Part shown: positions 40,051-49,202 of the stretch, one piece after another
Layout: the number at the start of each line of letters is the position of its first letter
Numbering within the stretch: the stretch's first letter is position 1
NCBI RefSeq assembly: GCF_014649795.1
Contig: NZ_BMTS01000034.1
Location: 1-55,353 of the forward strand
DNA: 55,353 nucleotides
Direction: 5' to 3'
DNA from: Streptomyces melanogenes
GTDB lineage: Bacteria; Actinomycetota; Actinomycetes; Streptomycetales; Streptomycetaceae
Made by a program: the position numbers and the translations under genes
Notes under the pieces: generated by a model
Told to the model about the DNA's origin: nothing
What the model saw: only the letters and a program-made list of their open reading frames with translations
Databases searched by the model: none

Positions 40051-40415
40051 ACCGAGACGGGGCCGGCGGTGGCGTCCATCGCCCAGGCCAGCCAGTCGTC
40101 CAGGACGTCGTCGTCGAGGGTCTCCTCCGCCAGCAGGACCCAGCCGCGTTGCTCCTTGCCCCGGATCACCAGGGGCGCGGCGCCGGGGCGGGCTAGGGCC
40201 TCGTCGGTTCGTTCCTTGCCGACACGCACCATGAGGCCCTCGTCGTAGAGGTTGGCCAGCGCGTTTCCCTGGAGGAGGAAGGTCAGGCCGCTGAACATCT
40301 TCTTCGCGACCACCCCCTCCGACTCCAGCCGCTCCTTGATGCGTTCAGCGAGTACTTCGTCGTAGGCCCTGACTCCACCCTGGTGTCGGGCCGCTGGAAG
40401 GGCGGCTGTGGTCAT
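40047..40415 (-). CDS. TfoX/Sxy N-terminal domain protein
   Basis: A 122-aa protein of the TfoX_N family: LAERIKERLESEGVVAKKMFSGLTFLLQGNALANLYDEGLMVRV and the C-terminal GWVLLAEETLDDDVLDDWLAWA. In gammaproteobacteria TfoX regulates competence; stand-alone TfoX_N proteins in actinobacteria are uncharacterised. No catalytic residues. Confidence 0.85.
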   Translation of the reverse strand: MTTAALPAARHQGGVRAYDEVLAERIKERLESEGVVAKKMFSGLTFLLQGNALANLYDEGLMVRVGKERTDEALARPGAAPLVIRGKEQRGWVLLAEETLDDDVLDDWLAWAMDATAGPVSV

Positions 40416-41090
40416 CGTTTCGGCTGGTCGCCGGTGCGGCCACCCGTGGGCCGTGCGGTGGCCGGGTGGGCGAGAGCACCCCGCCGACGACTTGAGCGGG
40501 CCGCTGCTGAGCCGACCAGTAGTCAGGGGCAGGTGTTCTGGCCCGCTGCTTCCTGGCCCTGGTGGTGCGGCTGGTCACACAGAGCGAAAGAGCGCAAATC
40601 CCGCCGCCTGGCCGAGAACCGCGGTCCACCCGCCCCCGACAGCGCACAGCCCCCACCACCACCGGACACAGCCGACCGGCAACCAGCGGCGGACGGCGCG
40701 TGGTCAAGCCCAGCCTGCGAAGCCGTCCACAGCAGCAATGAGGCGCCATCCGCGAGGCGTTGCGGTCCTGGCGCAATACAGGGCGCCCGTTCCAACCACC
40801 CCGCGATACGTCACTGCTTCCGGCTGTGCGACCCTGACGTGCCGGGGCCCGGTGGACATGGTCCGTGCACCCGTACGGACCATGGTCGTGACGGAACACC
40901 AGGCCCCGGCACTGGCGTCCTCGCCGCGCCGTGGGCCATGCATGAGGATGTCGCGCCTGTTGCCAGACGCCGTCGGCGAACCCGGCTGACTGCGGCCAGG
41001 CGGATTGGGTCTCGCAAGAACCGCAACTGGCCGCTATCACCCCACGGCACCCGCCGCGCAAGGGGACAGGCGACATGCTGATTACGGGCA
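40416..41090. other. gene-poor region with mobile-element debris
   Basis: 675 bp without a credible gene. Every long frame lacks family features. It ends in the ISL3 transposase remnant and is probably decayed insertion-sequence DNA. Confidence 0.4.
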
Positions 41091-41306
41091 GCCTGGCTCG
41101 ACGCCGTCCGGCAAGACGACCTGCCCAGCCTCCACACCCTTGCCGCCGGCATCGACCGCGATCTCGACGCCGTCACCGCCGGACTCACTCGGCCCTGGAG
41201 CTCGGGCCCGGTCGAAGGGCATGTCAACCGGATCAAGATGCTCAAGTGCCAGATGTTTGGCCGAGCCGGCTTCGCGCTCCTACGCAAGCGGGTCCTGCTC
41301 GCCTGA
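41091..41306 (+). pseudogene. ISL3-family transposase C-terminal remnant
   Basis: 71 codons reading AWLDAVRQDDLPSLHTLAAG, then AGLTRPWSSGPVEGHVNRIK and MLKCQMFGRAGFALLRKRVLLA plus stop. WSSGPVEGxVNRIKxLKRQMYGRAGFxLLRxRVL is the ISL3 DDE C-terminus including the last catalytic Glu. No N-terminal part is in frame upstream. Confidence 0.8.
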
Positions 41307-41334
41307 CGCTGTCCACCAGCTGGCCCTCCCCCGA

Positions 41335-41904
41335 TCAGATCGCGGGGCGCCGGAGCACGTTGGTGGGCTCCCAGTCGCTCTTCCAGAAGGCTTCGAGCCC
41401 GTACTCGTTGATGAACTGCCGCTCGACGTCGTGGATGGGGTACATCCCTTGGATGTTGATCACGTCGTGACCCTCGTGCCCCGGAGTGCCGACGTCGATG
41501 CCCAGGTAGTCGTCTCTGTCGAGGACCAGCGGCGCGAACACGCAGAATGCCGTCATCTCTGACTCGGGCACGATGCGCTCACCGAAGTTGATCGTGCTGC
41601 CGTAACCGAATGGGCAGGTTCCACGGAGCTGCTCGGCGAGGAAGCCCACGGCGTGGGCCCAGATCACGTTGGTCGAGTTCACGCTGAGGCAGAGTTCCGG
41701 CGAGCCGTGCTGCCAATCGGGATGCTCCGCCAGTGACAAGCCGTAGGTGAGCGCCGTGAGAAGCCCGTCCGGCAGGTTGTCGTAAACGATCTCCGTCACG
41801 CCCCGCAGCCCCTGCTTGGTCGACTCGACAGGGAAGAAGCGGGGCTCCCTTCCGCCGGAAAGTCGATCAAGATGGGAGAGGTACTTCTCAACGCGACGGG
41901 CCAT
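41335..41904 (-). CDS. suppressor-of-fused (SUFU) domain protein
   Basis: A 189-aa SUFU-like protein: FPVESTKQGLRGVTEIVYDNLPDGLLTALTYGLS, CLSVNSTNVIWAHAVGFLAEQL, FGERIVPESEMTAFCVFAPLV and INIQGMYPIHDVERQFI, the classic end motif (PIhxxExxfi). Bacterial SUFU proteins are commonly immunity or regulatory partners in polymorphic-toxin loci; no toxin gene is adjacent here. ATG at 41904. Confidence 0.85.
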   Translation of the reverse strand: MARRVEKYLSHLDRLSGGREPRFFPVESTKQGLRGVTEIVYDNLPDGLLTALTYGLSLAEHPDWQHGSPELCLSVNSTNVIWAHAVGFLAEQLRGTCPFGYGSTINFGERIVPESEMTAFCVFAPLVLDRDDYLGIDVGTPGHEGHDVINIQGMYPIHDVERQFINEYGLEAFWKSDWEPTNVLRRPAI

Positions 41905-42171
41905 GCGTCCAGCCTGCCCGATCGCTCACCGGCGCACGCCACCGGGGCCGTCACCAGTCACGCTCCGCCATAGGCCCACACAAGCTGTGCCAGAACCCGG
42001 GGATGGGAGCCGTTTGTCGACGACTTCGGGAGTCGCCTCCCGTGTCGTAGGCATGATCACTGTCGATGAGTTCGGGCGGCACCTACAGCCCAGCGGGCGT
42101 TGCCCGTGCCGACACCCAGTTCCCTCGCACGAACCCGCTACCTGGTTTTGGTCTGACCCGGTCGTGGCGGG

Positions 42172-42816
42172 TCAGCGGGCCAGGGAGACGGCGAAGGGCT
42201 TGAAGCCGTGTCGGCGCAGGATGTGGGGCACGAGCAGGATCATGGCCTCGGTGGCGCGGGCTGTGGTGATGTCGCCGAGGTCCTCGATCCGTTCGGGCTG
42301 CCAGCCCAGGTCGCCGAGCAGGTCGGAGACGGTCCTCTTCGCCTGATTGTCGTCGCCCGAGAGGTAGGCGGTCGGTGGGGTGGCCAGGGTGTCGGGAGCG
42401 GTCATGACCATGAAGAGCATGGTGTTGAGAGTCTTGACCACACGGGTGTCGGGGAGCGCGGCCTGGAGCTTCTCGGCGAGGCTGCTGCCGGGATAGCACA
42501 GGTCGCCGGGCAAGCCGTCAGCGGCGTCGTGGGTTGCGTTGGAGACATCGACGAGGATCTTTCCGTAGAGCTCGGTGCGCAGGTCGATGAGGCGCTCCAG
42601 GGAGCTGTCGCCGGGCGTCGCGTTGATCACGATGTCCGTGGTGCGGGCGGTGGTGCGCTGGTCGGCGAAGGCGATCCGCGGGGTGAGCCCCGTGGTGCGG
42701 GCGGCGGGGTCTTCGGGGCTGCGGGCGCCGATGGTGACATGGTGTCCGGCTGCGGCGAGCTTGCCGGCGAGGTTGGTGCCGACGCGGCCGGCGCCCAGGA
42801 TGCCGATGTTGGTCAT
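42172..42816 (-). CDS. NADPH-dependent F420 reductase-like oxidoreductase
   Basis: A 214-aa Rossmann protein of the F420-dependent NADP oxidoreductase (Fno-like) family: IGILGAGRVGTNLAGKLAAAGHHVTIGAR at the N-terminus, INATPGDSSLERL, ILVDVSNATHDA, and VVKTLNTMLFMVM with GDDNQAKRTVSDLLGDLGW. It may reduce F420 with NADPH or act on another substrate. ATG at 42816 follows AAGGAG. It forms a two-gene unit with the phosphatase-like gene 50 bp upstream. Confidence 0.88.
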   Translation of the reverse strand: MTNIGILGAGRVGTNLAGKLAAAGHHVTIGARSPEDPAARTTGLTPRIAFADQRTTARTTDIVINATPGDSSLERLIDLRTELYGKILVDVSNATHDAADGLPGDLCYPGSSLAEKLQAALPDTRVVKTLNTMLFMVMTAPDTLATPPTAYLSGDDNQAKRTVSDLLGDLGWQPERIEDLGDITTARATEAMILLVPHILRRHGFKPFAVSLAR

Positions 42817-42866
42817 GTGGTGATGCTCCTTGTCGTACGGGGGTGGGGAAGGGCGGAGACGTCCGG

Positions 42867-43679
42867 TCAGGCGGTCGGCGAGAGGACCTTGAGGGCGGCG
42901 CCGTGGATGCCGGGGGCGGCGGCCAGGAAGTCGCGGCTGGCGGTGTTCCAGGGTTCGCCCGTCAGGTCGGTGACGGTGCCTCCGGCTTCGGAGACCAGCA
43001 GGGCGCCGGCGACCAGGCCGGAGCGGACGTCGGAGAACTGCCAGAACGCGTCCATGCGTCCGGCGGCGACGTGGATGAGTTGCATCGTGGCGGGAACGGA
43101 CACGCGTACAACCAGGCCGTTGATGAGCATGGCGGTGACGGAGTCACCGATCCGCCGGAAGGTGCGCTCGTCCTCGCCGGGCTTGGCCTGGCCGGTGCCG
43201 ATGAGCGCGGCGCCCAGGTCGGTCTTGGCGGACACCTTCAGGGGTCGGTCGTTCAGGTGGGCACCGCCGCCGGCGACGGCGGTGTAGGTGTCGCCGGTCA
43301 GTGGCAGGTGGACGACGGTCAGTACCGGCTGGTTGTCGCGGACCAGGGTGGCGGTGACGGCCCAGTCATCCATGCCGTGGACGTGGTTGATGTTGCCCTC
43401 GGCGGGGTCGACGACCCACCACTCCCCGGACGGGAGCGCGCCGCCGGCCAGCTCGTCCTCAGCCCACTGCGATCCCGGCCGGGCCCGCAGAAGCGGTTCG
43501 CGCAGCACGTCCAGCACCGCGGCGTCGTTGGCGTGGATCTCGCCGACGACCTCGTCCAGACTCACGCCCCGGGCGTGCGAGGTGTAGCGGTCGCGCAGCG
43601 TGACTCCAGCGGCCTTCACCGCAGTGGTCACATCGGACAGGAGTGCCGCGTCGGCGCCGAACGGCATGGCTGTGCTCAT
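42867..43679 (-). CDS. inositol monophosphatase-like protein with altered metal motif
   Basis: A 270-aa IMPase-fold protein. The usual DPxDGTxN motif appears as DPAEGNIN at residues 91-98, so the second Asp is Glu and the catalytic-site Thr is Asn. The upstream GEE position reads AEDE (73-76). The C-terminal WDxxAG position reads SDVRSG, followed by AGALLVSEAGGTVTD. The fold call is clear, but the altered ligands mean activity or substrate may differ from inositol phosphatase. ATG at 43679 follows AGGGAG. Divergent LysR gene next door. Confidence 0.8.
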   Translation of the reverse strand: MSTAMPFGADAALLSDVTTAVKAAGVTLRDRYTSHARGVSLDEVVGEIHANDAAVLDVLREPLLRARPGSQWAEDELAGGALPSGEWWVVDPAEGNINHVHGMDDWAVTATLVRDNQPVLTVVHLPLTGDTYTAVAGGGAHLNDRPLKVSAKTDLGAALIGTGQAKPGEDERTFRRIGDSVTAMLINGLVVRVSVPATMQLIHVAAGRMDAFWQFSDVRSGLVAGALLVSEAGGTVTDLTGEPWNTASRDFLAAAPGIHGAALKVLSPTA

Positions 43680-43762
43680 GGTGGGCTCCCTGGAAGGTCG
43701 GTAGAAGCGGGGCGGTTTGCCTCGCCCCCGCACTTCGAAGGTAGGCCGCTCGGCCATTAACA

Positions 43763-43790
43763 ACAAGTGCATGCTTGTCACTTGTAGAGT
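43763..43790. promoter_or_regulatory. LysR operator and promoter
   Basis: ACAAGTG (43763-43769) is inverted at 43779-43785 (CACTTGT), and ACAAG is also inverted at 43774-43778 (CTTGT). TAGAGT (43785-43790) is a -10 box 7 nt before the LysR ATG. This is typical of a divergent LysR control region. Confidence 0.55.
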
Positions 43791-43797
43791 TACTTTC

Positions 43798-44742
43798 ATG
43801 CAACTGGATCTGAACCTGCTCACCGCCCTGGACGCCCTGTTGGAAGAGGGCAGTGTCGCGGGCGCCGCAGCACGCCTCCACGTCACCTCACCGGCGATGA
43901 GCCGCTCCCTGGGCCGCATCCGCAAGGCCACCGGTGACCAGATCCTGGTCCGCACCGGACGCAGCATGGTCCCCACCACCCGCGCGCTGGCCATGCGCGC
44001 CCAGGTCCACACCCTCGTACAGCAGGCCCACCAACTTCTCTCCACGCAGCAGGAACTCGACCTGGCGGCTCTGAACCGGGTGTTCACCCTGCGCTGGCAC
44101 GACGCCCTGACCGCAGCCTGCGGCACCGCCTTGACCACGGCCATCCACCATCAGGCCCCCGGCGTCCAGCTGCGCCTGTCGGCCGAACCCGGGACGGACG
44201 ACGCCGAGCTGCGCCGGGGTGAAGTCGACCTCGAATCAAGCTCCAGCGCTCCGACGCTCCCCGACATCCGCCACCGCCTCGTCGGCAGAGACCGGCTGAT
44301 CGTCGCCGTCCGACCAGGCCACCCGCTCACCGACGGCCCACTGAGCCTCGAGCGCTACGCAGCCGCCGAACACCTCACCGTCTCGCGGCGCGGAAACCTG
44401 CGCGACCCGATCGACGACGCCCTGACCACACGCGGCCTCGAACGACGCGTCCTCGCCGCCGGACCCACCGCCGCCTTCGCCCTGCAACTCGCCCACGACA
44501 CCGACCTGGTCGTCACCCTCCCTGACGCCGTCACCCGCACAGCCCGGGACCAACTCGGCCTGACCACACTGCCGCCGCCCCTCCCGCTGCCCGACGTCCC
44601 CCTGTACCTGCTGTGGCACCAGCGCTACGACGACGACCGCGCCCACACCTGGCTGCGCGACCTGGCCACCGAGACCGTCCAGGCACTATTCACCCCACCG
44701 ACCGCCTCCCAACAACCCCTCACCAACCGGACCGGGCCCTGA
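43798..44742 (+). CDS. LysR family transcriptional regulator
   Basis: A 314-aa LysR regulator. The winged HTH is at residues 1-60 (LDLNLLTALDALLEEGSVAGAAARLHVTSPAMSRSLGRIRK); the substrate-binding domain follows (LRLSAEPGTDDAELRRGEVDLE, DRLIVAVRPGHPLTDGPLSLERYA). It diverges from the phosphatase-like/F420-reductase-like pair and probably controls it. ATG at 43798 is directly preceded by a -10 box, so the mRNA is likely leaderless. Confidence 0.92.
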   Translation: MQLDLNLLTALDALLEEGSVAGAAARLHVTSPAMSRSLGRIRKATGDQILVRTGRSMVPTTRALAMRAQVHTLVQQAHQLLSTQQELDLAALNRVFTLRWHDALTAACGTALTTAIHHQAPGVQLRLSAEPGTDDAELRRGEVDLESSSSAPTLPDIRHRLVGRDRLIVAVRPGHPLTDGPLSLERYAAAEHLTVSRRGNLRDPIDDALTTRGLERRVLAAGPTAAFALQLAHDTDLVVTLPDAVTRTARDQLGLTTLPPPLPLPDVPLYLLWHQRYDDDRAHTWLRDLATETVQALFTPPTASQQPLTNRTGP

Positions 44743-44755
44743 CGGATACGCCCGG

Positions 44756-44863
44756 GGAAAGGCCTGCTCGGCACCGGACTGCGGCCGCTTCTCGGTCCGC
44801 GTCCACGACCGGTACCAACGCAGGCTGAAGGACCTTCCGCTCGCTGGGCAGGGAGCAGCATGA
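44756..44863 (+). pseudogene. ISL3-family transposase N-terminal remnant
   Basis: Codons read GKACSAPDCGRFSVRVHDRY and QRRLKDLPLAGQ before a stop. This is the zinc-binding N-terminus of ISL3 transposases (C-x-x-C-G-x-x-S-x-R-V-H-x-R-Y-x-R-x-L-x-D-L-P). It is not continuous with the ISL3 C-terminal scrap at 41.1 kb. Confidence 0.6.
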
Positions 44864-44993
44864 TCGAGCACGGCGGGGGTGGCGCCAACGGCTCAGGCGA
44901 AATGATCTAGCATTCAGAGGAGTTGACGATCGCAAGGCCGGTCGATCGGGGTCTTCTTCAGGGTGTCGAGTGCCTGGCCGCAGAAGGAGCAAC

Positions 44994-46202
44994 ATGCCCC
45001 CCGTTCGCCCGACTCGCCGTGTTCTCATAGCCGGTGGCCTGGCCGCAATCACGTCGTCCGCCACCTTGCAGCCTGCCTTCGCCGCCCCCGCAGCCGCGCG
45101 GTCCGCGACATCGACGGCCGGTCCGGTCACGGTGCGGCTTGCCGGACCGACCGGACCCTCTCCGGTGGGCGCGGTGGAACTGCACTTGATCGACCACGAC
45201 AGGCTCGACCCGTGGGCGGAGCCCGAGCAGCCGCGCGAGCTGATGGTGACGGTGAGCTATCCGGCGGACAGCACGCTAGGGCGGACGGAACTGCCGTGGC
45301 TTCCCTCGGGCGCCGAGCGTGCACTCAAGGCGCGTTTCGGAGGTGTACTGGACGCCGTCGTGCTCCCGGCGACGCACAGCGCGGATCGCGCACCGGCCCG
45401 CTGCGGGCGACACCCCGTGATCCTCTACTCGCCGGGTTACTCCTCGGACCGCACCTTCAACACTCTCGTCGTCGAGGATTTGGCCTCCTGGGGATACGTG
45501 GTGGTGACCGTCGACCACCCTTACGACTCCGGCGAGGTGGAGTTCCCCGACGGCCGAGTCGTGCTCACACGCCCCGCGGGCGACGAGGACGCCATCGCAA
45601 GGGCCGTCGCGGTACGCGCAGCCGACCTGCGTTTCGTACTGGACCGACTGGCGGTCCTCGGTCAGGGCGGAAACCCCGACGCCCGGCGACGCCCGCTGCC
45701 ACGCGGACTGTCCCAGACGTTGGACCTGTCCCGCGTCGGGGTGTTCGGCCACTCCCGGGGCGGCGCCGCGGCGGCCGCCGCCGTAGGCGAGGACCCTCGG
45801 GTGCGGGCGGGCATCAACCTCGACGGTGCCGTTTACGGGCCGGTGGTGGAGCGGGGGCTCGACCGGCCGTTCCTGCTGGTGGACACCGCCGTGCACGACG
45901 GCCTGCGCCAGGACCCGACCTGGTCCGCACTCTGGCCGAAGCTGCGCGGCTGGCATCGGTGTCTGCGTCTGGCCGACGCGGACCACAACTCCTTCACCGA
46001 CCTGGTGGCCATCGGCCCGCAGCTCGGGATGCCCCTGCCCTTGCAACTGGGCACGATCCCGGCCGAGCGAGCGGTGGCTGCCGTGCGCGCGACCGTGCGG
46101 ACCTTCTTCGACGCGCAATTGCGCGGACGTCCCGACACCGGGCACCTGCTGATGGGGGCTTCACCGCGCCATCCGGAGATCCAGTACATCGCCGGCCGCT
46201 AG
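44994..46202 (+). CDS. secreted alpha/beta-hydrolase (PAF acetylhydrolase-like)
   Basis: A 402-aa protein with a signal peptide starting RPTRRVLIAGG (Tat-like twin-Arg context is weak) and predicted cleavage after PAFA. The alpha/beta-hydrolase core shows HPVILYSPGYSSDRTFN (oxyanion side), VVTVDHPYDS, nucleophile elbow VGVFGHSRGG, NLDGAVYG and the catalytic His in DADHNSF. It resembles bacterial platelet-activating-factor acetylhydrolases and related lipases. ATG at 44994 follows AGAAGGAGC. A paralogue lies at 49.2 kb. Confidence 0.88.
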   Translation: MPPVRPTRRVLIAGGLAAITSSATLQPAFAAPAAARSATSTAGPVTVRLAGPTGPSPVGAVELHLIDHDRLDPWAEPEQPRELMVTVSYPADSTLGRTELPWLPSGAERALKARFGGVLDAVVLPATHSADRAPARCGRHPVILYSPGYSSDRTFNTLVVEDLASWGYVVVTVDHPYDSGEVEFPDGRVVLTRPAGDEDAIARAVAVRAADLRFVLDRLAVLGQGGNPDARRRPLPRGLSQTLDLSRVGVFGHSRGGAAAAAAVGEDPRVRAGINLDGAVYGPVVERGLDRPFLLVDTAVHDGLRQDPTWSALWPKLRGWHRCLRLADADHNSFTDLVAIGPQLGMPLPLQLGTIPAERAVAAVRATVRTFFDAQLRGRPDTGHLLMGASPRHPEIQYIAGR

Positions 46203-46549
46203 CCGCCGGGCCTGTCCGCGACTTCGCAGAGATCCTCACCGGCCGTGGTGTGACGTGGCAAGGAAACTTTCCTCCGCGTAGTTGACCGTCGTGCTCTGAC
46301 CGACGAAGTACATCGACGCTGCGGTCTCCCAGCTGCGTGCCCCGGACGCCCCCGAGCCGGACGAGGACGACGACGCCGTGGACTGGCTGCGCCTTCCGGT
46401 GCGCTCGCGTGTGTCATCACGCCGCAGTCCCGCCCAGGGGGTGAAGCTGGGAAGGTGATGACGGCCTGCGGGGGGTGCGGGGCGTGGGAGTGCAGCAAGG
46501 CCTTCGGCCCCGCCACCGCGGAGGTTCGCCTGGCATGACCTGGTGCCCA
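46203..46549. other. intergenic, nothing firm
   Basis: 347 bp. A short plus-strand frame near 46200-46250 reads VRDFAEILTGR, slightly ISL3-transposase-like. AGGAAACTTTCCT (46261-46273) is palindromic. Neither is enough for a gene call. Confidence 0.4.
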
Positions 46550-47452
46550 TCAGTCCGACAGCCAGTGCAGCTCGTGCGCCAGGGTTTTGGCGACGGCACG
46601 GACGCGGCGGTGTAGTGGCGACTGTTCGCGCGGAAGGACCAGGTGGATCGTCATGCTGGGTGCGCCGTGCAGCGGTCGCCAGGTGATGCCGGGCGGTGGT
46701 GCCGTGGCGGCGGCCTCGCCGGCCGGGGCGAGGGTGAGCCCGTCGCGCAGGTCGCGCTGTGACATGTCGAAAGAGACTGTGGGCGTGTGGAATCGGGGAT
46801 GTGGCCGGGTGTCCCGGAACAGCGCCGCCAGCTGATCGTGGATCACAGGGTTGGCCGCACGGTCCGGGAGTCGCAGCGGATACGCGGCCGCGTCGGCGAT
46901 CTCGATCTCCGCGTGTTCGGCCAGCGGATGGTGCTGCGCCAATAGGACGCCGATCCGCTGACGCCGCAGCAGGTACCGGCGCACGCCACGGCCCGGCTGT
47001 TCACCGCGGGTGATCCCGGCATCGATGCGGCCGTCGGCGACCGCGGGAGAGATCTCCGGTGTCGCCATCGGGACCGCGCCGACCTCGAGTCCGGGACTGC
47101 TGCGAATCAGCGCATCCACCAGGGCCGGTGCCGTCTCGGCCCCGGCGCTGAGGCTGTATCCGACGCGCAGCGTGCCCAGTTCACCGGCCGCCGCGCTCCG
47201 GGCGGTGTCCCATGCCCGGTCCAGCGCCGCCAGCGCGGGCGGCGCGGACTCCGCCAAAGCCGCACCGGCCGTGGTCAATACGACGCTCCGCGTGCTGCGG
47301 ACCAGCAGGGCCGTACCGAGTTCCGCCTCCAATCGGCGCATCCGGGCACTGAGCGCGGGCTGTGCGATACCGATCCGTGCGGCCGCGCGGGTGAAGTTCA
47401 ACTCCTGCGCCAGCACCAGGAAGTACCGCAGGCTCACCGTATCCGGCGCCAC
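46550..47452 (-). CDS. LysR family transcriptional regulator
   Basis: A 300-aa LysR protein. HTH: LRYFLVLAQELNFTRAAARIGIAQPALSARMRRLEAELG. Effector domain: LRVGYSLSAGAETAPALVDAL, GRIDAGITRGEQP, and the C-terminal HLVLPREQSPLHRRVRAVAKTL. The start codon GTG is preceded by GGGAGGGA. It diverges from the EthD-PhzF genes, which it most likely regulates. Confidence 0.9.
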   Translation of the reverse strand: MAPDTVSLRYFLVLAQELNFTRAAARIGIAQPALSARMRRLEAELGTALLVRSTRSVVLTTAGAALAESAPPALAALDRAWDTARSAAAGELGTLRVGYSLSAGAETAPALVDALIRSSPGLEVGAVPMATPEISPAVADGRIDAGITRGEQPGRGVRRYLLRRQRIGVLLAQHHPLAEHAEIEIADAAAYPLRLPDRAANPVIHDQLAALFRDTRPHPRFHTPTVSFDMSQRDLRDGLTLAPAGEAAATAPPPGITWRPLHGAPSMTIHLVLPREQSPLHRRVRAVAKTLAHELHWLSD

Positions 47453-47620
47453 GTTCCCTCCCCTGCCGATTGATAACGATCCGTTCTGAGTCTATCCCGT
47501 ATTGATCTTTCCCTCGACCCAGCGTCAAGCCCTAACCTGCGCATATGACGATGCAACTGATGGCGGTACTCGACATCGCACTCACACACCCCGCCGACCC
47601 TGATCTGGACGGAGGTCGTC

Positions 47621-47932
47621 ATGCATAAGTTGGTGGTCCTGTATCCCAAGCCCGCCGACCCTGACCACTTCCGCGACTACTACGTGACCAACCACCTTCC
47701 ACTGGTCATGAAGATGCCCGGCCTGCTTGCGTGGCGCTACAGCTTCGACGTGGCGGCGGCCGAGGGAGAAGCGCCGTATTTCGCGGTCTTCGAAGCCGAC
47801 TTCGCTGACGCCGCCGCCATGGCCGCGTCGCGGGAGTCACCGCAAGGCCAGCGGGCGGCCGCCGATGTCGCCAACTACGCCACCGGCGGTGTGGTCGTCA
47901 TCCACTATCCGGTGCAGGACGGCACCGGCTGA
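47621..47932 (+). CDS. EthD family protein
   Basis: A 103-aa ferredoxin-fold (dimeric alpha-beta barrel) protein: KLVVLYPKPADPDHFRDYYVTNHLPLVMKMPGL, the EthD pattern with the HLPL His, then YFAVFEADFADAAAMAAS and a C-terminal VVVIHYPV. The family includes accessory proteins of degradation pathways and small isomerase-like enzymes; the role here is unknown. ATG at 47621 follows GGAGGTC. Divergent from LysR and upstream of PhzF. Confidence 0.88.
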   Translation: MHKLVVLYPKPADPDHFRDYYVTNHLPLVMKMPGLLAWRYSFDVAAAEGEAPYFAVFEADFADAAAMAASRESPQGQRAAADVANYATGGVVVIHYPVQDGTG

Positions 47933-48042
47933 GGCCGGACGGTACGCTCCGGGACGCGTTCGGTCGACCGTTGCAGCCAGGTCCGGGCTATCGGCGGAAC
48001 GCCGTTCGCGGTTGCCGGTTCGTCGAGCGTCAAGGGGGGCCG

Positions 48043-48924
48043 ATGTCCTGGCCGGATGTCACGGTGGTTGATGCGTGTGTGCGGCGCGACGGCCGGGGCG
48101 GCAGCCCCACGGCCGTCACCGACGATGACCCGGCGGCGACGGACGCGGACCGGCGCGCGGTCGCTGCTGCGGCCGGCACCTCGCACGCGGCGTTCCTCGG
48201 CCCGGGGCGGACGTCGGACGGTGGCCGGCCGGTCCGGTTCTTCACCGCCACCGCCGAACTGTCCGGCTGCGGCCACGGCACCGTTGCCGCGCAGGCCGTC
48301 CGGTTGACCCGCACCGCGCTGGGCGAGCTGAACGACCGCCAACACACCGGCGGGCGCACGTTCGACACCGTCGCGATCCGCCGCACCGCCGGCATCGAGG
48401 TGTGGTTCGACCAGGGCCTCGTCGCCCTGCGTCACCCGGCACCCGACGAGCGCGCCGCGATCGTCGCCGCGATCGGGCTCACCGCGGACGACCCGCATCC
48501 GACCGACGCGCCACGGATCGCCGCGCCCAGCGCACCACGCATGCTGGTACCGGTCCGCGACCGGTCGGCGCTGCTCCGAATCCACCCACACCTCGGCAGG
48601 CTGACAGCGGCGTGCCGACGGTACGGGCTCCTCGGCTGTTTCGTGTACGTACCGCCGGTGGGCGACCGACCGGGTGCGGCGCGGATGTTCGCGCCGGCGA
48701 TCGGTGTCGACGAGGACGTCGCCAACGCCAACAGCACCGGCTGCCTGGCCGCCCACCTGCTCGACACGACAGGGGCGCAGACGGTCGCGATCGAGGTGGA
48801 GCAGGGTGACAGCCTCGGTCGACCGGCCAGCGTGCTCGCTTCGGCCCGGCGCGGGCCGGCGGGCATCACGACCCGGGTCGGCGGGTTGGCGGTGGTCCGT
48901 GACGGACACCGAGGCGACAACTAG
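48043..48924 (+). CDS. PhzF family isomerase/epimerase
   Basis: A 293-aa PhzF-like protein: VTVVDACVRRDGRGGSPTAV (the FxGNPxaV position, degenerate), RFFTATAELSGCGHGTVAAQA (substrate-binding F-T-P-x-x-E-v-x-f-c-G-H block with Glu) and the C-terminal repeat ANANSTGCLAAHLL. It is related to DAP-epimerase-fold isomerases. ATG at 48043 follows AAGGGGGG. It probably belongs to the LysR-controlled group with EthD. Confidence 0.85.
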   Translation: MSWPDVTVVDACVRRDGRGGSPTAVTDDDPAATDADRRAVAAAAGTSHAAFLGPGRTSDGGRPVRFFTATAELSGCGHGTVAAQAVRLTRTALGELNDRQHTGGRTFDTVAIRRTAGIEVWFDQGLVALRHPAPDERAAIVAAIGLTADDPHPTDAPRIAAPSAPRMLVPVRDRSALLRIHPHLGRLTAACRRYGLLGCFVYVPPVGDRPGAARMFAPAIGVDEDVANANSTGCLAAHLLDTTGAQTVAIEVEQGDSLGRPASVLASARRGPAGITTRVGGLAVVRDGHRGDN

Positions 48925-49202
48925 ACCGTAGAGCCGGCCCGTCCGTCCCCGCAGGTCAGCAACTCCTCTGAAGTCAGCACGCCGGTCTGGGCACACGAGG
49001 CTTTGATGGACTCCGCCGTGACGTCCGGCGATAGTCGGCCAGCGCTAGGGAGGAGCAGCACCGCTGGCGTCCCGATGACGTCCCCGGTGGTCACATACCA
49101 GCGGGCTAGGGGACGCTGCTGGCAAACCCCTACGGGTAGGCGTCATGCGCGCCCCTCTGCGGGCCGATGCTGGGCCGGGGAGTCCGGGCCACATTGGGCA
49201 CC

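Noticed and set aside
42101..42180. TGACCCG...CGGGTCA inverted repeat at the end of the F420-reductase-like gene
   Set aside because: The 7-bp stem overlaps the stop codon region and is too weak to call a terminator with confidence.
46200..46250. VRDFAEILTGR, ISL3-like scrap
   Set aside because: Too short, and it lies at the out-of-frame end of the hydrolase gene.
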